This document shows positions 15,442 to 24,007 of a DNA stretch of 64,000 nucleotides, piece after piece (the stretch's first letter is position 1; each line of letters opens with the position of its first letter). Position numbers and translations under genes: made by a program. Source of the stretch: Achromobacter sp. AONIH1 (GTDB lineage: Bacteria > Pseudomonadota > Gammaproteobacteria > Burkholderiales > Burkholderiaceae_B); the NCBI RefSeq assembly GCF_002902905.1, contig NZ_CP026124.1, forward strand, positions 1,674,001-1,738,000. The letters are read 5' to 3'. Below the pieces are notes generated by a model that saw only the letters and a list, made by a program, of their open reading frames with translations, ran no database searches and was not told the DNA's origin.

Positions 15442-16467
15442 ATGCTCAATCCGCAACTCGACCGCCGCGGCGAACTGATACACCTGCTCAGCACGGAAGG
15501 CCTGCCGCGCCGCCATGCGGAGCGGTTGCTGGAGACGGCGGCCGCCGCGGCCGAACCGTCGTGGCCAACGCAGGGCTATGGCCCGCTGCCGCCGGTGTTC
15601 CTGCTCCTGCCCGACACGCGTCGCGCCACGCGCGCGGCCTACTGGCGCGCCGCCGAACAACTGCTGCTGCCGGTCACGGCGCTGGATCCGGCCGAGCCGC
15701 TGGCCGAGGCCGTGGCCGGCCTGCCGCCCGGCATCCTGGTGCTTGGCCATCCCGCCAGCGGCGCCGCGCTGTGGGCGGCGACGCACTGGGCCGCCGCGCA
15801 TGCGCGGGGCGGCGGCGTGGCAGGCGGTCTTTTCGGAAACAGTCTCTTTGGCGGCGGCTTCGATCACGCCGCCGCGCCGGGCCTGCGCGTCCTTAATGCG
15901 GGCGACGGCGTCCATGCCGATCCGCTGGCCGCGCTGGCGCTCTTGCGCGCCATCCTGTGCGCCAAGCCAGACCTGACGCGGCTGGCCGTCACGCTGGTGG
16001 GCGACGTGCGCCATTCGGGCCTGGCCCGCTCCCTGATTCACGCGCTCACCACATTGGGCGTGCCCGAGCTGCGCGTGGCCGCGCCGCCGTCGCTGCTGCC
16101 CGAGGGCCTGCCGCAGCTCGGCGTGTTCCCGTTCAGTGCGCTGGACGAGGGGCTGCGCGATGCCGATGTCATCATCCTGCTGCCGCTGAGCGCCGAGGCC
16201 GTCGCCGCCGGGCGACTGCCGTCGCCGCGCGATTACGCCGCCGGCTATCGGCTCAGCCCCCGGGCGCTGGCCCTGGCGCGGCCCGATGCGTTGCTGCTGT
16301 CCGCCGCCGGGCTGCACGCCGGCATCGAAGCCGAGGTGGCGTTCGACGCCGTGTTGGCGCGCGCCGGCCACGAGCGGGACGCGCTGGAGCACGCGCTCCG
16401 GCTGGCGGCGCTGCGCCTCTTGTCGGACTCGCTGGGACGCACGCTGGCCCCAGGGGGGCGCGCATGA
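15442..16467 (+). CDS. Degenerate aspartate carbamoyltransferase homologue (pyrB locus), probable pseudoenzyme
   Basis: 341 residues, slightly longer than ATCase catalytic chains. The framework is PyrB: LDRRGELIHLLSTEGL (6-21), INAGDG-like LNAGDG (151-156), LVGDVRHSGLARS (185-197), and IHALTTLGVPELRV (199-212). The catalytic motifs are replaced. STRTR is PDTRRATR (57-64), the RHP arginine is Gly102 in LGHP, HPTQ is DPLA (160-163), HSRVARS has Gly193, and the PGPMNRG-type loop is SAAGLHAG (287-294). The frame is intact and codon use looks normal. It starts 16 bp after ruvX and overlaps the pyrC' gene by 4 bp. A working pyrB must exist elsewhere if the strain makes pyrimidines (inference). Confidence 0.82.
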   Translation: MLNPQLDRRGELIHLLSTEGLPRRHAERLLETAAAAAEPSWPTQGYGPLPPVFLLLPDTRRATRAAYWRAAEQLLLPVTALDPAEPLAEAVAGLPPGILVLGHPASGAALWAATHWAAAHARGGGVAGGLFGNSLFGGGFDHAAAPGLRVLNAGDGVHADPLAALALLRAILCAKPDLTRLAVTLVGDVRHSGLARSLIHALTTLGVPELRVAAPPSLLPEGLPQLGVFPFSALDEGLRDADVIILLPLSAEAVAAGRLPSPRDYAAGYRLSPRALALARPDALLLSAAGLHAGIEAEVAFDAVLARAGHERDALEHALRLAALRLLSDSLGRTLAPGGRA

Positions 16468-17762
16468 GGCTGCACATCGCCAACGGCAGGCTGATCGATC
16501 CCGCCGCCGGCGTGGACCGGCGGGCGGATCTGTACATCGCCGACGGCCATGTGGCCGCCGTGGACGTCGCGCCAGCGGGATTCCAGGCGGATCGGCGCAT
16601 CGAGGCCGACGGCCTGGCGTTACTGCCGGGCCTGGTGGATCTATGCGCGCGCCTGGCCGGTCCCGATGGCTCGCCATCGCCCGATGCGCTGCGCGCCGCG
16701 CTGACGGGCGGCGTGACCCGGTTGGTGCAGCCGCCCGATGGCGGCGTCATGCTGGACGATCCCGCGCGGGTGCATGCCTTCCTGAATGAATCGCCGGCCG
16801 GACCGTGCCGCATCCATGCCGTGGGCGCGCTGACGCCGGGCCTGCGCGGCGAGGCCCTGGCCGAACTACGCCTGCTGGCCCAGGCGGGCTGCCTGGCGTT
16901 CGGGCAGGGCGAGGCTGGCCTGAGCGATACCCGCCTGCTGTGGAACGCCATGCGCTACGCCGCTGGCGCCGGCCTGGCCTTGTGGCTGCGGCCGCAGGAT
17001 CCCTGGCTGGCGCGCGGCGCCCCGCCGGCCGGCGGCGCCTATGCCGCGCGGCTGGGCCTGGAAGGCCTGCCGGACCTGGCTGAAACGCTGGCCCTGCAAA
17101 CATTGTTCGAATTGCAGCGCGACACCGGCGTGCGCCTGCACCTGTCGCGCCTGTCCAGCGCCGCCGGCCTGGCGCGGGTGCGCGCGGCCAAGCGCGAGGG
17201 CCTGCCCGTCAGCTGCGACGTGTCGGCCAATCATCTGCACCTGACCGACGTGGACATCGGTTTCTTCGATGCCCGCTACCGCCTGCAGCCGCCGCTGCGC
17301 GGCCAGCGCGACCGCGACGCGATCCGCGCCGCGCTGGCCGACGGCACCATCGACGCGCTGTGCTCGGACCATACGGCGGTGACGGCGGCCGGCAAGGCCG
17401 CGCCTTTCGCGCAGGCCCAGCCCGGCGCGCCCGGGCTGGCCACCTTGCTGCCGCTGACGCTGAAATGGGCGCGCGACCAGCGCGTGCCGCTGGCCGAAGC
17501 GCTGGCGCGGGTGACCAGCGGCCCGGCGGCCGTGTTGCGCGCCGTGGCGCCGCAAGCGCCGTGCGGCGCGGCCCCGGCTGGCATGCTGGCCCCTAGCGCG
17601 CCCGCCGACCTTTGTCTGGTCGACCTGGACGCGGAACAGGCGCCGGATTCCACAACGCTGCCTTGCGGCAGCGCCCTCAGCCCGTTCGCGGGTATGATGC
17701 TGCCCGGCCGTGTACGCGCCACCGTGGTGGGTGGCAGCCTGGCCTGGGAGACTCCTGCTTGA
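16464..17762 (+). CDS. pyrX: Dihydroorotase-like protein PyrC' lacking metal ligands
   Basis: 432 residues of the amidohydrolase fold with an N-terminal beta-sandwich (NGRLIDPAAGVDRRADLYIADG). The conserved PGLVDxHxH motif reads PGLVDLCARL (55-64), so both histidines of the metal site are lost (Cys61, Arg63). The later motifs LHLSRLSS and CSDHTAV keep some ligand positions. This matches the inactive dihydroorotase (PyrC' or PyrX) that in Pseudomonas is a structural partner of ATCase. Here the partner PyrB is itself degenerate. The start overlaps pyrB by ATGA. The stop overlaps the TTG start of plsC. Confidence 0.88.
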   Translation: MRLHIANGRLIDPAAGVDRRADLYIADGHVAAVDVAPAGFQADRRIEADGLALLPGLVDLCARLAGPDGSPSPDALRAALTGGVTRLVQPPDGGVMLDDPARVHAFLNESPAGPCRIHAVGALTPGLRGEALAELRLLAQAGCLAFGQGEAGLSDTRLLWNAMRYAAGAGLALWLRPQDPWLARGAPPAGGAYAARLGLEGLPDLAETLALQTLFELQRDTGVRLHLSRLSSAAGLARVRAAKREGLPVSCDVSANHLHLTDVDIGFFDARYRLQPPLRGQRDRDAIRAALADGTIDALCSDHTAVTAAGKAAPFAQAQPGAPGLATLLPLTLKWARDQRVPLAEALARVTSGPAAVLRAVAPQAPCGAAPAGMLAPSAPADLCLVDLDAEQAPDSTTLPCGSALSPFAGMMLPGRVRATVVGGSLAWETPA

Positions 17763-18499
17763 AGCTGCTGCGCTTTGTCCTTCGGCTCATCCTCGTCTTG
17801 CCGTGGATCGTGTTCGGCCTGCTTTGCGTGGGCCTGGTGTATCCGTGGCTCAGACCCAAATCGCGCGCCTGGCTCAACCGCAGCTGGTCGCGCTTCCTCA
17901 TGGCCGCCTGTGGCGTGCGGGTCGTCTTCCGGGGCCAACCGCGCATGACCGGTCCCGTGCTGCTGGTGGCCAATCACGTGTCCTGGATCGATATCTTCGT
18001 GCTGAACTCGGCGCGCGCCACGTCCTTCGTGGCCAAGAGCGAGATCCGCAGCTGGCCCGTCATCGGCTGGCTGGTGGCCGGCGCCGGCACGCTGTTCATC
18101 GAGCGCGGCCAGCGCCACGCGGTGCACGCGATGGGCGAGTCCATGCAGGCGCGTTTCCGCCAGGGCGATGCGGTGGGCCTGTTTCCCGAGGGCACGACCA
18201 GCGAGGGCAGCGAGCTGCGTCCGTTTCATGCCAGCCTGTTCGAACCGGCCCGCGCGGCCGCCGTCGAGATCCAGCCCGTGGCCTTGCGCTTCCTGCAGCA
18301 TGGCCAGCGCAGCGGCTTCGCCGCCTTCATCGGCGACGAAAGCCTGGTCGCCAATCTGTGGCGCGTCATGGGCACCACCGGCCTGTCCGTCGAAGTCGTG
18401 TTCCTGCCGCCGCTGGCGACCCGCAACGCGGACGGCAGCCTGCCGACGCGGCTGGAGCTGTCGCACCAGGCGCGCGACGCGATTCAGCAGGCGCTGTAG
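17759..18499 (+). CDS. plsC: 1-acyl-sn-glycerol-3-phosphate acyltransferase
   Basis: About 246 residues. It has an N-terminal membrane segment (about residues 3-27) followed by the acyltransferase motifs NHVSWIDIF (H-x4-D catalytic pair) and FPEGTTSEGSELRPFHASLF. It makes phosphatidic acid on the inner face of the cytoplasmic membrane. The best start is TTG at 17759, overlapping the pyrC' stop as TTGA. No ATG occurs before the membrane segment, so a non-AUG start coupled to upstream translation is likely. Confidence 0.9.
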   Translation: MKLLRFVLRLILVLPWIVFGLLCVGLVYPWLRPKSRAWLNRSWSRFLMAACGVRVVFRGQPRMTGPVLLVANHVSWIDIFVLNSARATSFVAKSEIRSWPVIGWLVAGAGTLFIERGQRHAVHAMGESMQARFRQGDAVGLFPEGTTSEGSELRPFHASLFEPARAAAVEIQPVALRFLQHGQRSGFAAFIGDESLVANLWRVMGTTGLSVEVVFLPPLATRNADGSLPTRLELSHQARDAIQQAL

Positions 18500-18503
18500 C
18501 GCG

Positions 18504-18532
18504 AAGGCCGGCGCGGCGCTGCCGGCCTTTCC
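18504..18532 (+). terminator. Putative rho-independent terminator after plsC
   Basis: AAGGCCGGC (18504-18512) and GCCGGCCTT (18521-18529) form a 9-bp stem with an 8-base loop, 4 bp after the plsC stop, followed by a short TTTCC tail. Confidence 0.55.
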
Positions 18533-18601
18533 AATCCCCCTGCCGCACTTTCCACGTGCCAGGCAACCTCGCAAGAAACCGGTGCCACCCGACCGGGATG
18601 C

Positions 18602-18666
18602 CACGGATCCGGCTCCGCCGGTACGTAGGCATGCCCCTGGGGGAAGCGCATAGCGCTTCGGGGGGC
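18602..18666 (-). repeat. Stop-codon-abutting structured repeat, copy B
   Basis: Read on the minus strand it begins two bases after the stop codon of the LysR gene: CCCCCC, stem GAAGCGC-TAT-GCGCTTC, CCCCAGGGG, a spacer, then CCGGCGGAGCCGG and ATCCG. It matches copies A (3475) and C (53815). The first loop differs (TAT instead of TGC) while the stem is kept. Confidence 0.85.
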
Positions 18667-18667
18667 T

Positions 18668-19552
18668 TCACGCACTAAAGTTGCAGCAGCTTTCCGCCAG
18701 TTCGGCCACGTTCTGGCAGAACGCCGCGTCCGCGTCGCGTCGGTACATGGCGCAGTAGACGGATTGTGGCGGGGCGACACTGGTGCGCGCGATCACCAAC
18801 TGACGGGTGTTGACCATGTCGGCGAAGTAGTCGCGCGGCAGGCAGCTCACGCCGAAGCCCGCCGCCGTCAGCCCGGCCATCGCGATCAGGCTGTTGATGG
18901 TGAATAGGTTGTGGGCAGGCGTGTGCGGCTTGAGCCAGCCGTCGTAGATCATGTTCAGTCCCGATTCCTGGCTCTGCCTCAGCAGCGGCAGTGCGGCGAT
19001 ATCGGCCGGGGTGTAGACGCGGCTCGCGTCGATCATGTCGGGGCTGCCCATCCAGGCGAATTCCAACCGCTGCAGCGGCGCCACCTCCAGGCCGGGTTCG
19101 GCGAACTCTCCATGCAGGAAAGCCATGTCTAGCTGTCCGGCCTGCAGGCGCTTGAGCAGGTCGGCGCCCAGATCGATGTGCGGTTCCAGCGTGATGCGCG
19201 GATAGTGCGAGCGCAGCAGCCGGATCAGCGCCGGCAGCCAGGTCATGGCGGTGATTTCGGTGATGCCGAAACGGAACGTGCCGGTCAACGTGTGTTGACC
19301 CTTCAGCCGCACCAGCAGTCGGTCGCGGTGGCCCAGCATTTCCTCGGCCAGCGCATAGATTTCATGGCCGCGCGCGGTCAGTTCGGCGCGATAGCCGGAT
19401 CGATCGAACAGCGCGATATCAAAGTCCGCCTCCAGTTCCTGGATGCGCTTGGTAATGGCTGATTGGGTGGTGTGCAGCTTTTGCGCCGAGGCTGCGAACG
19501 TTCCCAATCTGACGGTCCAGTACAGGGCTTCGATCTGCTTGAAAGTCAGCAT
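18668..19552 (-). CDS. LysR-family transcriptional regulator
   Basis: 294 residues. The N-terminal winged HTH is canonical (MLTFKQIEALYWTVRLGTFAASAQKL, positions 1-26, read in parts; TTQSAITKRIQELE, 29-42), followed by a two-lobed effector-binding domain. It is divergent from the RraA-family gene with 215 bp between them, the standard LysR arrangement, so it should control the downstream operon and itself. A 26-bp imperfect palindrome lies just upstream of its start. Structured repeat copy B begins two bases after its stop. Confidence 0.93.
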   Translation of the reverse strand: MLTFKQIEALYWTVRLGTFAASAQKLHTTQSAITKRIQELEADFDIALFDRSGYRAELTARGHEIYALAEEMLGHRDRLLVRLKGQHTLTGTFRFGITEITAMTWLPALIRLLRSHYPRITLEPHIDLGADLLKRLQAGQLDMAFLHGEFAEPGLEVAPLQRLEFAWMGSPDMIDASRVYTPADIAALPLLRQSQESGLNMIYDGWLKPHTPAHNLFTINSLIAMAGLTAAGFGVSCLPRDYFADMVNTRQLVIARTSVAPPQSVYCAMYRRDADAAFCQNVAELAESCCNFSA

Positions 19553-19577
19553 GGGTGGGTTCTTTGGAAAATGAGAT

Positions 19578-19603
19578 TATTCCCAAACTTCTATTTGGTA
19601 ATA
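19578..19603. promoter_or_regulatory. Candidate LysR operator palindrome
   Basis: TATT (19578-19581), CCAAA (19583-19587), six bases, TTTGG (19594-19598) and AATA (19600-19603) form an imperfect 26-bp palindrome. It is 26 bp upstream of the LysR start and in the divergent region shared with the RraA-family operon. This is suitable for autoregulation and activation; binding is inferred. Confidence 0.45.
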
Positions 19604-19767
19604 ACCCCTATATTCCTGAAAGTGATGAACTTCATGGAAATTTAATCCCTTTTTCCCGCAGCGGAAAGCCAGCACCATGTGGCCTGACTTCAGCACGGCC
19701 GGGGTCGCGCGGCGCGGAATGATTCCCGTCGGCGCCGGGTCAAGAACCAGGAATCACGCAGATCGTC

Positions 19768-20442
19768 ATGAGCACATCCCTATCCGGCGCGCGCATCCTG
19801 CCGGCCCCCGTTGTCGCGCCGGCGGCCTTGCGCCAGGCCCTGGGCGCCATCGCCACGCCTCATCTGAGCGACAACCTGGCGCGGCGCGAAGGCATCTCGG
19901 GCCTGCGACGCTACAACCGCGACGGCAAGCTGGTGGGCACCGCGCTCACCGTCAAGACGCGTCCGGGCGACAACCTGATGATCTACAAGGCCATGATGAT
20001 GGTCGAGCCTGGTCACGTGCTGGTGGTGGATGCGGGCGGTGATCTGTCCAACGCGGTATTGGGCGAGATCATGAAGCGTTACCTGCAACAGCACGGCTGC
20101 GCGGGTGTGATCGTGGATGGCGCCATTCGCGACGTACTGGCCTTCGAACTCGACGATTTTCCCTGCTATGCGCGCGGCCATATTCACCGTGGCCCCTACA
20201 AGGACGGCCCCGGCGAGGTCAATGTGCCGGTCAGCATCGGCGGGCAGGTGGTGAACCCCGGCGACATCGTGGTCGGTGACGAGGATGGGTTGGTCAGCTT
20301 CGCGCCGGAACAGGCCGAGGCCCTGATCATGGCGGCGCAGAGCCTGGCCGTGAAGGAAGAACGCATCATGGCCGAGATCGCCGGCGGCCAGCGCGCGCAG
20401 AGCTGGATGCAGGCCGCGTTTGCCGCGAAGGGGCTGGCATGA
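19768..20442 (+). CDS. RraA-family aldolase/decarboxylase-like protein
   Basis: 224 residues with the RraA/HMG-aldolase fold: ATPHLSDNLAR, a TVKTRPGDNLMIYKAM segment, GHVLVVDAGGDLSNAVLGEIM, and DGAIRDV with the conserved Arg-Asp pair that binds metal and pyruvate enolate. Family members include 4-hydroxy-4-methyl-2-oxoglutarate/4-carboxy-4-hydroxy-2-oxoadipate aldolases and the RNase E inhibitor RraA. The presence of the G-x20-R-D signature and the catabolic neighbours favour an aldolase or oxaloacetate decarboxylase role. The stop overlaps the aminotransferase start (ATGA). Confidence 0.86.
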   Translation: MSTSLSGARILPAPVVAPAALRQALGAIATPHLSDNLARREGISGLRRYNRDGKLVGTALTVKTRPGDNLMIYKAMMMVEPGHVLVVDAGGDLSNAVLGEIMKRYLQQHGCAGVIVDGAIRDVLAFELDDFPCYARGHIHRGPYKDGPGEVNVPVSIGGQVVNPGDIVVGDEDGLVSFAPEQAEALIMAAQSLAVKEERIMAEIAGGQRAQSWMQAAFAAKGLA

Positions 20443-21653
20443 GCGCAAGCCAAGCATTCCTGGCGGATCGCGCCCGCGCCATCAAGCCTTCGCCCAGCAT
20501 GGCGGCCAAGGCTCGCGTTGACCAACTGCGCGCGCAGGGCCGCGACATCGTCGACTTCACCGTGGGCGAGCCAGACCTGCCCACGCCCGCGCACATCGTG
20601 CGGGCAGGCATGGAGGCGCTGCGCGGCGGCGACATCCGCTATACGGCTTCGGTGGGGTCGCGGCCCTTGCTGGAGGCCATCCGCCTCAAGTTCCAGCGCG
20701 AGAATGGGTTGGACTTCGGGCTCGACGAGCTGATCGTCGGCGCCGGCGCCAAGCAGTTGATCCATACCGCGCTGTCGGCCACCGTGCAGGCGGGCGACGA
20801 GGTCATTATCCCCGCGCCTTATTGGGTTTCCTATCCCGACATGGTGCTGGTCAATGACGGTACGCCGGTGACGGTGCCATGCCCGGAGGTCGATGGTTTC
20901 AAGCTCACGCCACAGGCCCTGGAGCGCGCCATCACGCCGCGCAGCAAGTGGCTGCTGCTGAACACGCCCGGCAATCCGGCCGGCGCCATGTACGACGCCG
21001 ACGAGCTGCGCGCGCTGGCGCGGGTGCTGGATCGCCATCCGCATGTGTGGCTGATGACTGATGAAATCTATGAGCACCTGGCCTATGGCGGCGCGCGCCA
21101 CGTGTCGCCGGTCGCCGCCGCGCCGTCGCTGGCGGACCGAGCGCTGGTGATCAACGGTGTGTCCAAGTCTTATGCCATGACCGGCTGGAGGCTGGGCTAC
21201 GCGGCCGGCCCCAAGATGCTGATCCAAGCCATGGCAGCGCTGATTTCGCAAAGCACCAGCTGCGTCAGCGCCGTGAGCCAGGCCGCGGCCCGCGTGGCGC
21301 TCACCGCCGACCAGGGCTGCGTGACCGAGATGGCGCGGCTTTACGGCGAACGCCGCGATCGCATCGTGGCCCTGCTCAATGCCGTGCCGGGGCTGCGCTG
21401 CCAGGCGCCGCAAGGCGCGTTCTATGTCTATCCTGCGGTCGAAGGTCTGCTGGGAAGGCGCGCGCCGGATGGGCGCGTGCTGGGCAGCGACCTGGACGTG
21501 GTCATGTATCTGCTCGACGTAGCGGGCGTGGCCGCGTTGGATGGCTCGGCCTATGGCCTGTCGCCCTACCTGCGGTTGAGCTTCGCCACGTCCATGGCGC
21601 AGATCGAAGAAGGCTGCCGTCGCATACATGAGGCTTGCGCACGGCTGTCCTGA
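20439..21653 (+). CDS. Class I/II (aspartate-type) PLP aminotransferase
   Basis: 404 residues of fold type I. Recognisable are DFTVGEPDLPTP (39-50), YTASVGSRPLLEAI, NTPGNPAGAMY (175-185), the DEIYEHLAYGG segment and the PLP lysine Lys243 in VINGVSKSYAMTGWRLGYAAGP. It resembles the AspC/AspB I-gamma subgroup. It probably transaminates the amino acid brought in by the downstream transporter, producing a keto acid for the RraA-family aldolase (inference). Translationally coupled to the gene before it. Confidence 0.92.
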   Translation: MSASQAFLADRARAIKPSPSMAAKARVDQLRAQGRDIVDFTVGEPDLPTPAHIVRAGMEALRGGDIRYTASVGSRPLLEAIRLKFQRENGLDFGLDELIVGAGAKQLIHTALSATVQAGDEVIIPAPYWVSYPDMVLVNDGTPVTVPCPEVDGFKLTPQALERAITPRSKWLLLNTPGNPAGAMYDADELRALARVLDRHPHVWLMTDEIYEHLAYGGARHVSPVAAAPSLADRALVINGVSKSYAMTGWRLGYAAGPKMLIQAMAALISQSTSCVSAVSQAAARVALTADQGCVTEMARLYGERRDRIVALLNAVPGLRCQAPQGAFYVYPAVEGLLGRRAPDGRVLGSDLDVVMYLLDVAGVAALDGSAYGLSPYLRLSFATSMAQIEEGCRRIHEACARLS

Positions 21654-21744
21654 GTCCCGCGCCATTCGTCTGTCCAGCGCCGCAATTATCCGCAACACCA
21701 GAACAGGCCTTGTGCCGCCTGCATCATCATCAAGGGGAACCCGC

Positions 21745-22572
21745 ATGAAAAAAATGATCTCTTCCTGCCTGGCCGCCGTTGGCCTGGCCATTGTCACGCT
21801 GTCCGCCGCCCAGGCGGACACCCTGCAGGACATCAAGGCGCGCGGCAAGTTCATCTGCGGCACCATGGGCACGGCTGAACCATTCAGCTTCCAGGATCCG
21901 AAGACGCGCGCCGTGGTGGGCTACGAAGTGGATATCTGCAAGGCCGTGGCGGACAGCCTGGGCGTGCCGCTGGAACTCAAGCTCATCGCGGTCGAGGCGC
22001 GCATTCCGGAACTGATCGCCGGCCGCGTCGACGTGGTGGCGGCCAACCTGGGCTGGAGCCCTGAGCGTGCGCAGCAGATCGACTATTCGCATCAGCATTT
22101 CGTGAGTCTGCAGAAAGTGCTGGCGCGCGAGAAGGATCAGGAACTGAAGTCGCCCGCCGAACTGGCTGGCAAGCGCGTCAGCGCGGTGCGCGGCTCGTCC
22201 TCGGAGCAGGGCGCGCGCAAGTACATTCCCAATGTCGAACCGGTGACGTTCAAGGATCCCAGCGGCGCCTTCCTGGCCCTGCAGCAAGGCAAGGTCAGCG
22301 GCTTCGTCGGCTCCGAGCTGATGCTGGCGAAGCTGCGCCAGCAGGCCGCCAGCAGCGCGGTGCCGGTCAAGATCCTGGAGCCTGCCCTGTTCGTCGAGCC
22401 GTGGGGCGTGGGCGTGCGCAAGGGCGACGCGGCCATGCTGGGGCAGGTGAATCAGGTGCTGGACAAACTGGAGGCCTCCGGCGAAGCCACGCGGATCTTC
22501 GACAAATGGTTCGGCGTCGGCACGCCGTTCAACCTGAAGCGGGACTTCCGCATCGAGTCCATCAAGGGTTGA
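21745..22572 (+). CDS. Polar amino-acid ABC transporter substrate-binding protein
   Basis: 275 residues, SBP_bac_3 type. The signal peptide runs from MKKMISSCLAAVG to about residue 24 (AQA before DTLQDIK). The mature part opens with GKFICGTMGTAEPFSFQD and contains GYEVDICKAVADSLGV, typical of the GlnH/FliY family. The ATG follows AAGGGGA. It lies 91 bp after the aminotransferase gene and before the two permeases and the ATPase. The specific amino acid cannot be read from the sequence. Confidence 0.93.
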   Translation: MKKMISSCLAAVGLAIVTLSAAQADTLQDIKARGKFICGTMGTAEPFSFQDPKTRAVVGYEVDICKAVADSLGVPLELKLIAVEARIPELIAGRVDVVAANLGWSPERAQQIDYSHQHFVSLQKVLAREKDQELKSPAELAGKRVSAVRGSSSEQGARKYIPNVEPVTFKDPSGAFLALQQGKVSGFVGSELMLAKLRQQAASSAVPVKILEPALFVEPWGVGVRKGDAAMLGQVNQVLDKLEASGEATRIFDKWFGVGTPFNLKRDFRIESIKG

Positions 22573-22586
22573 GCTGGCGCATCGCC

Positions 22587-23288
22587 ATGCACTACGTCTT
22601 TGATTTCGGCGCCATCTTCCAGGGCGAGTATCCGGACTGGCTGCTCAGGGGGTTCCTGACCACCCTGGCGCTGGCCGCGCTCGCCTGGAGCCTGGCTTTT
22701 CTGGTCGGCAGCCTGCTGGCCGTGCTCCGGTTGACGGGCTGGCCGATGGCCAATGCGCTGATCGCGGCCCACATCGCGTTCCATCGCAATGTGCCGATGC
22801 TGGTGCACATCCTGTTCTGGTACTTCGGGGTGCCCGCCCTGTTGCCGCAGGCCGTGGCCGATTGGCTCAACAGTCACGGCAGCGAATTCATCCTGTCCTG
22901 CGTGGCGATCGGCCTGGTGATGTCGGCCTATGTCTGTGAAGACCTGCGCAGCGCGGTACGCGCGATCCCGCCGGGCCAGGTCGAGGCCGCGCGCGCGCTG
23001 GGGCTGGGCTACCTTCAGACCATGCGCAAGGTGGTCCTGCCGCAGGCGTTCCGCATCGCACTGCCCCCGCTGCTGAACCAGACCCTGCTGCTGGTGAAGA
23101 ACACCAGCTTGGCCATGGCCATCGGCGTGACCGAGCTGACGGCGGCAGGGCGGGAGATCGAGAACGGCACCTTCCGCACCTTCGAGGCCTACGCGGTGGT
23201 GACGGCGATCTACCTGGCGCTGTCGTTCCTCATCATGGGCGGGGGCGCGGCGTTGCAGCGTCGCTATCGTCCGCTGGGGGCGCGCTGA
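22587..23288 (+). CDS. Polar amino-acid ABC transporter permease (HisQ/GltK type), first subunit
   Basis: 233 residues with about five transmembrane helices. The EAA loop is EAARALGLGYLQTMRKVVLPQAFRIALPP, which contacts the ATPase. The N-terminal LLRGFLTTLALAALAW segment is typical of HisM/GlnP-type permeases. It starts 14 bp after the binding protein. The second permease follows at 2 bp. Confidence 0.92.
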   Translation: MHYVFDFGAIFQGEYPDWLLRGFLTTLALAALAWSLAFLVGSLLAVLRLTGWPMANALIAAHIAFHRNVPMLVHILFWYFGVPALLPQAVADWLNSHGSEFILSCVAIGLVMSAYVCEDLRSAVRAIPPGQVEAARALGLGYLQTMRKVVLPQAFRIALPPLLNQTLLLVKNTSLAMAIGVTELTAAGREIENGTFRTFEAYAVVTAIYLALSFLIMGGGAALQRRYRPLGAR

Positions 23289-23290
23289 CC

Positions 23291-24007
23291 ATGTGGGACA
23301 TCCTGAAAGACAACTGGCTGCTGCTGTTGATCGGGCAATATCCGCACGGGCCGCTGGGCGGGCTGGCCGCGACGCTGGGCCTGGCGGCCATCAGCCTGGT
23401 CCTGGCGCTGCCTTGCGGCGTGCTGCTGGCGCTGGGGCGCATCAGTCCGTGGCGCTGCTTGCGCTGGCCGGCGACCGCCGTGGTGCAGCTGGTGCGCGGC
23501 CTGCCGCTATTGATGTTCATTTTCTGGGCGTATTTCTTCGTGCCGATCGTCATCGGCCGACCGGTGGCCGGCACCACCACCATGGTGGTGGCGCTGGTCT
23601 GCTATGAAAGCGCCTATCTGGCCGAGATCATCCGCGCCGGCATCCAGGCGCTGCCGTCGGGGCAGCAGGAGGCGGGCCGCGCGCTGGGGTTGTCATACCT
23701 GCAGACCATGCGCCGCGTGATCCTGCCGCAGGCGCTCTACAACATGTTGCCGAGCATGTTGAGCCAGTTCGTCTCCACGGTGAAGGAGACGTCACTGGCC
23801 TACGTGATCAGCGTGCAGGAGCTGACCTATGCCGCGAACCAGGTCAACAGCGTGCTGCTGACCAAGCCCTTCGAGGTATTCGCGCTGCTGGCGCTGACCT
23901 ATTTCATCCTGAATTTCGGCCTGAGTTCATTGGTCCGGCTGGTCGAGCTGCGCATCGGCCGGCGCCGCGCGGGGCTCGTGCCAGTCTCTAGAACGGTGTC
24001 CGCATGA
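23291..24007 (+). CDS. Polar amino-acid ABC transporter permease, second subunit
   Basis: 238 residues, homologous to the previous gene. It has [19 protein letters not shown] near the N-terminus and an EAA loop [28 protein letters not shown]. The pair should form a heterodimeric channel in the cytoplasmic membrane. The stop overlaps the ATPase start by 4 bp. Confidence 0.92.
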   Translation: MWDILKDNWLLLLIGQYPHGPLGGLAATLGLAAISLVLALPCGVLLALGRISPWRCLRWPATAVVQLVRGLPLLMFIFWAYFFVPIVIGRPVAGTTTMVVALVCYESAYLAEIIRAGIQALPSGQQEAGRALGLSYLQTMRRVILPQALYNMLPSMLSQFVSTVKETSLAYVISVQELTYAANQVNSVLLTKPFEVFALLALTYFILNFGLSSLVRLVELRIGRRRAGLVPVSRTVSA

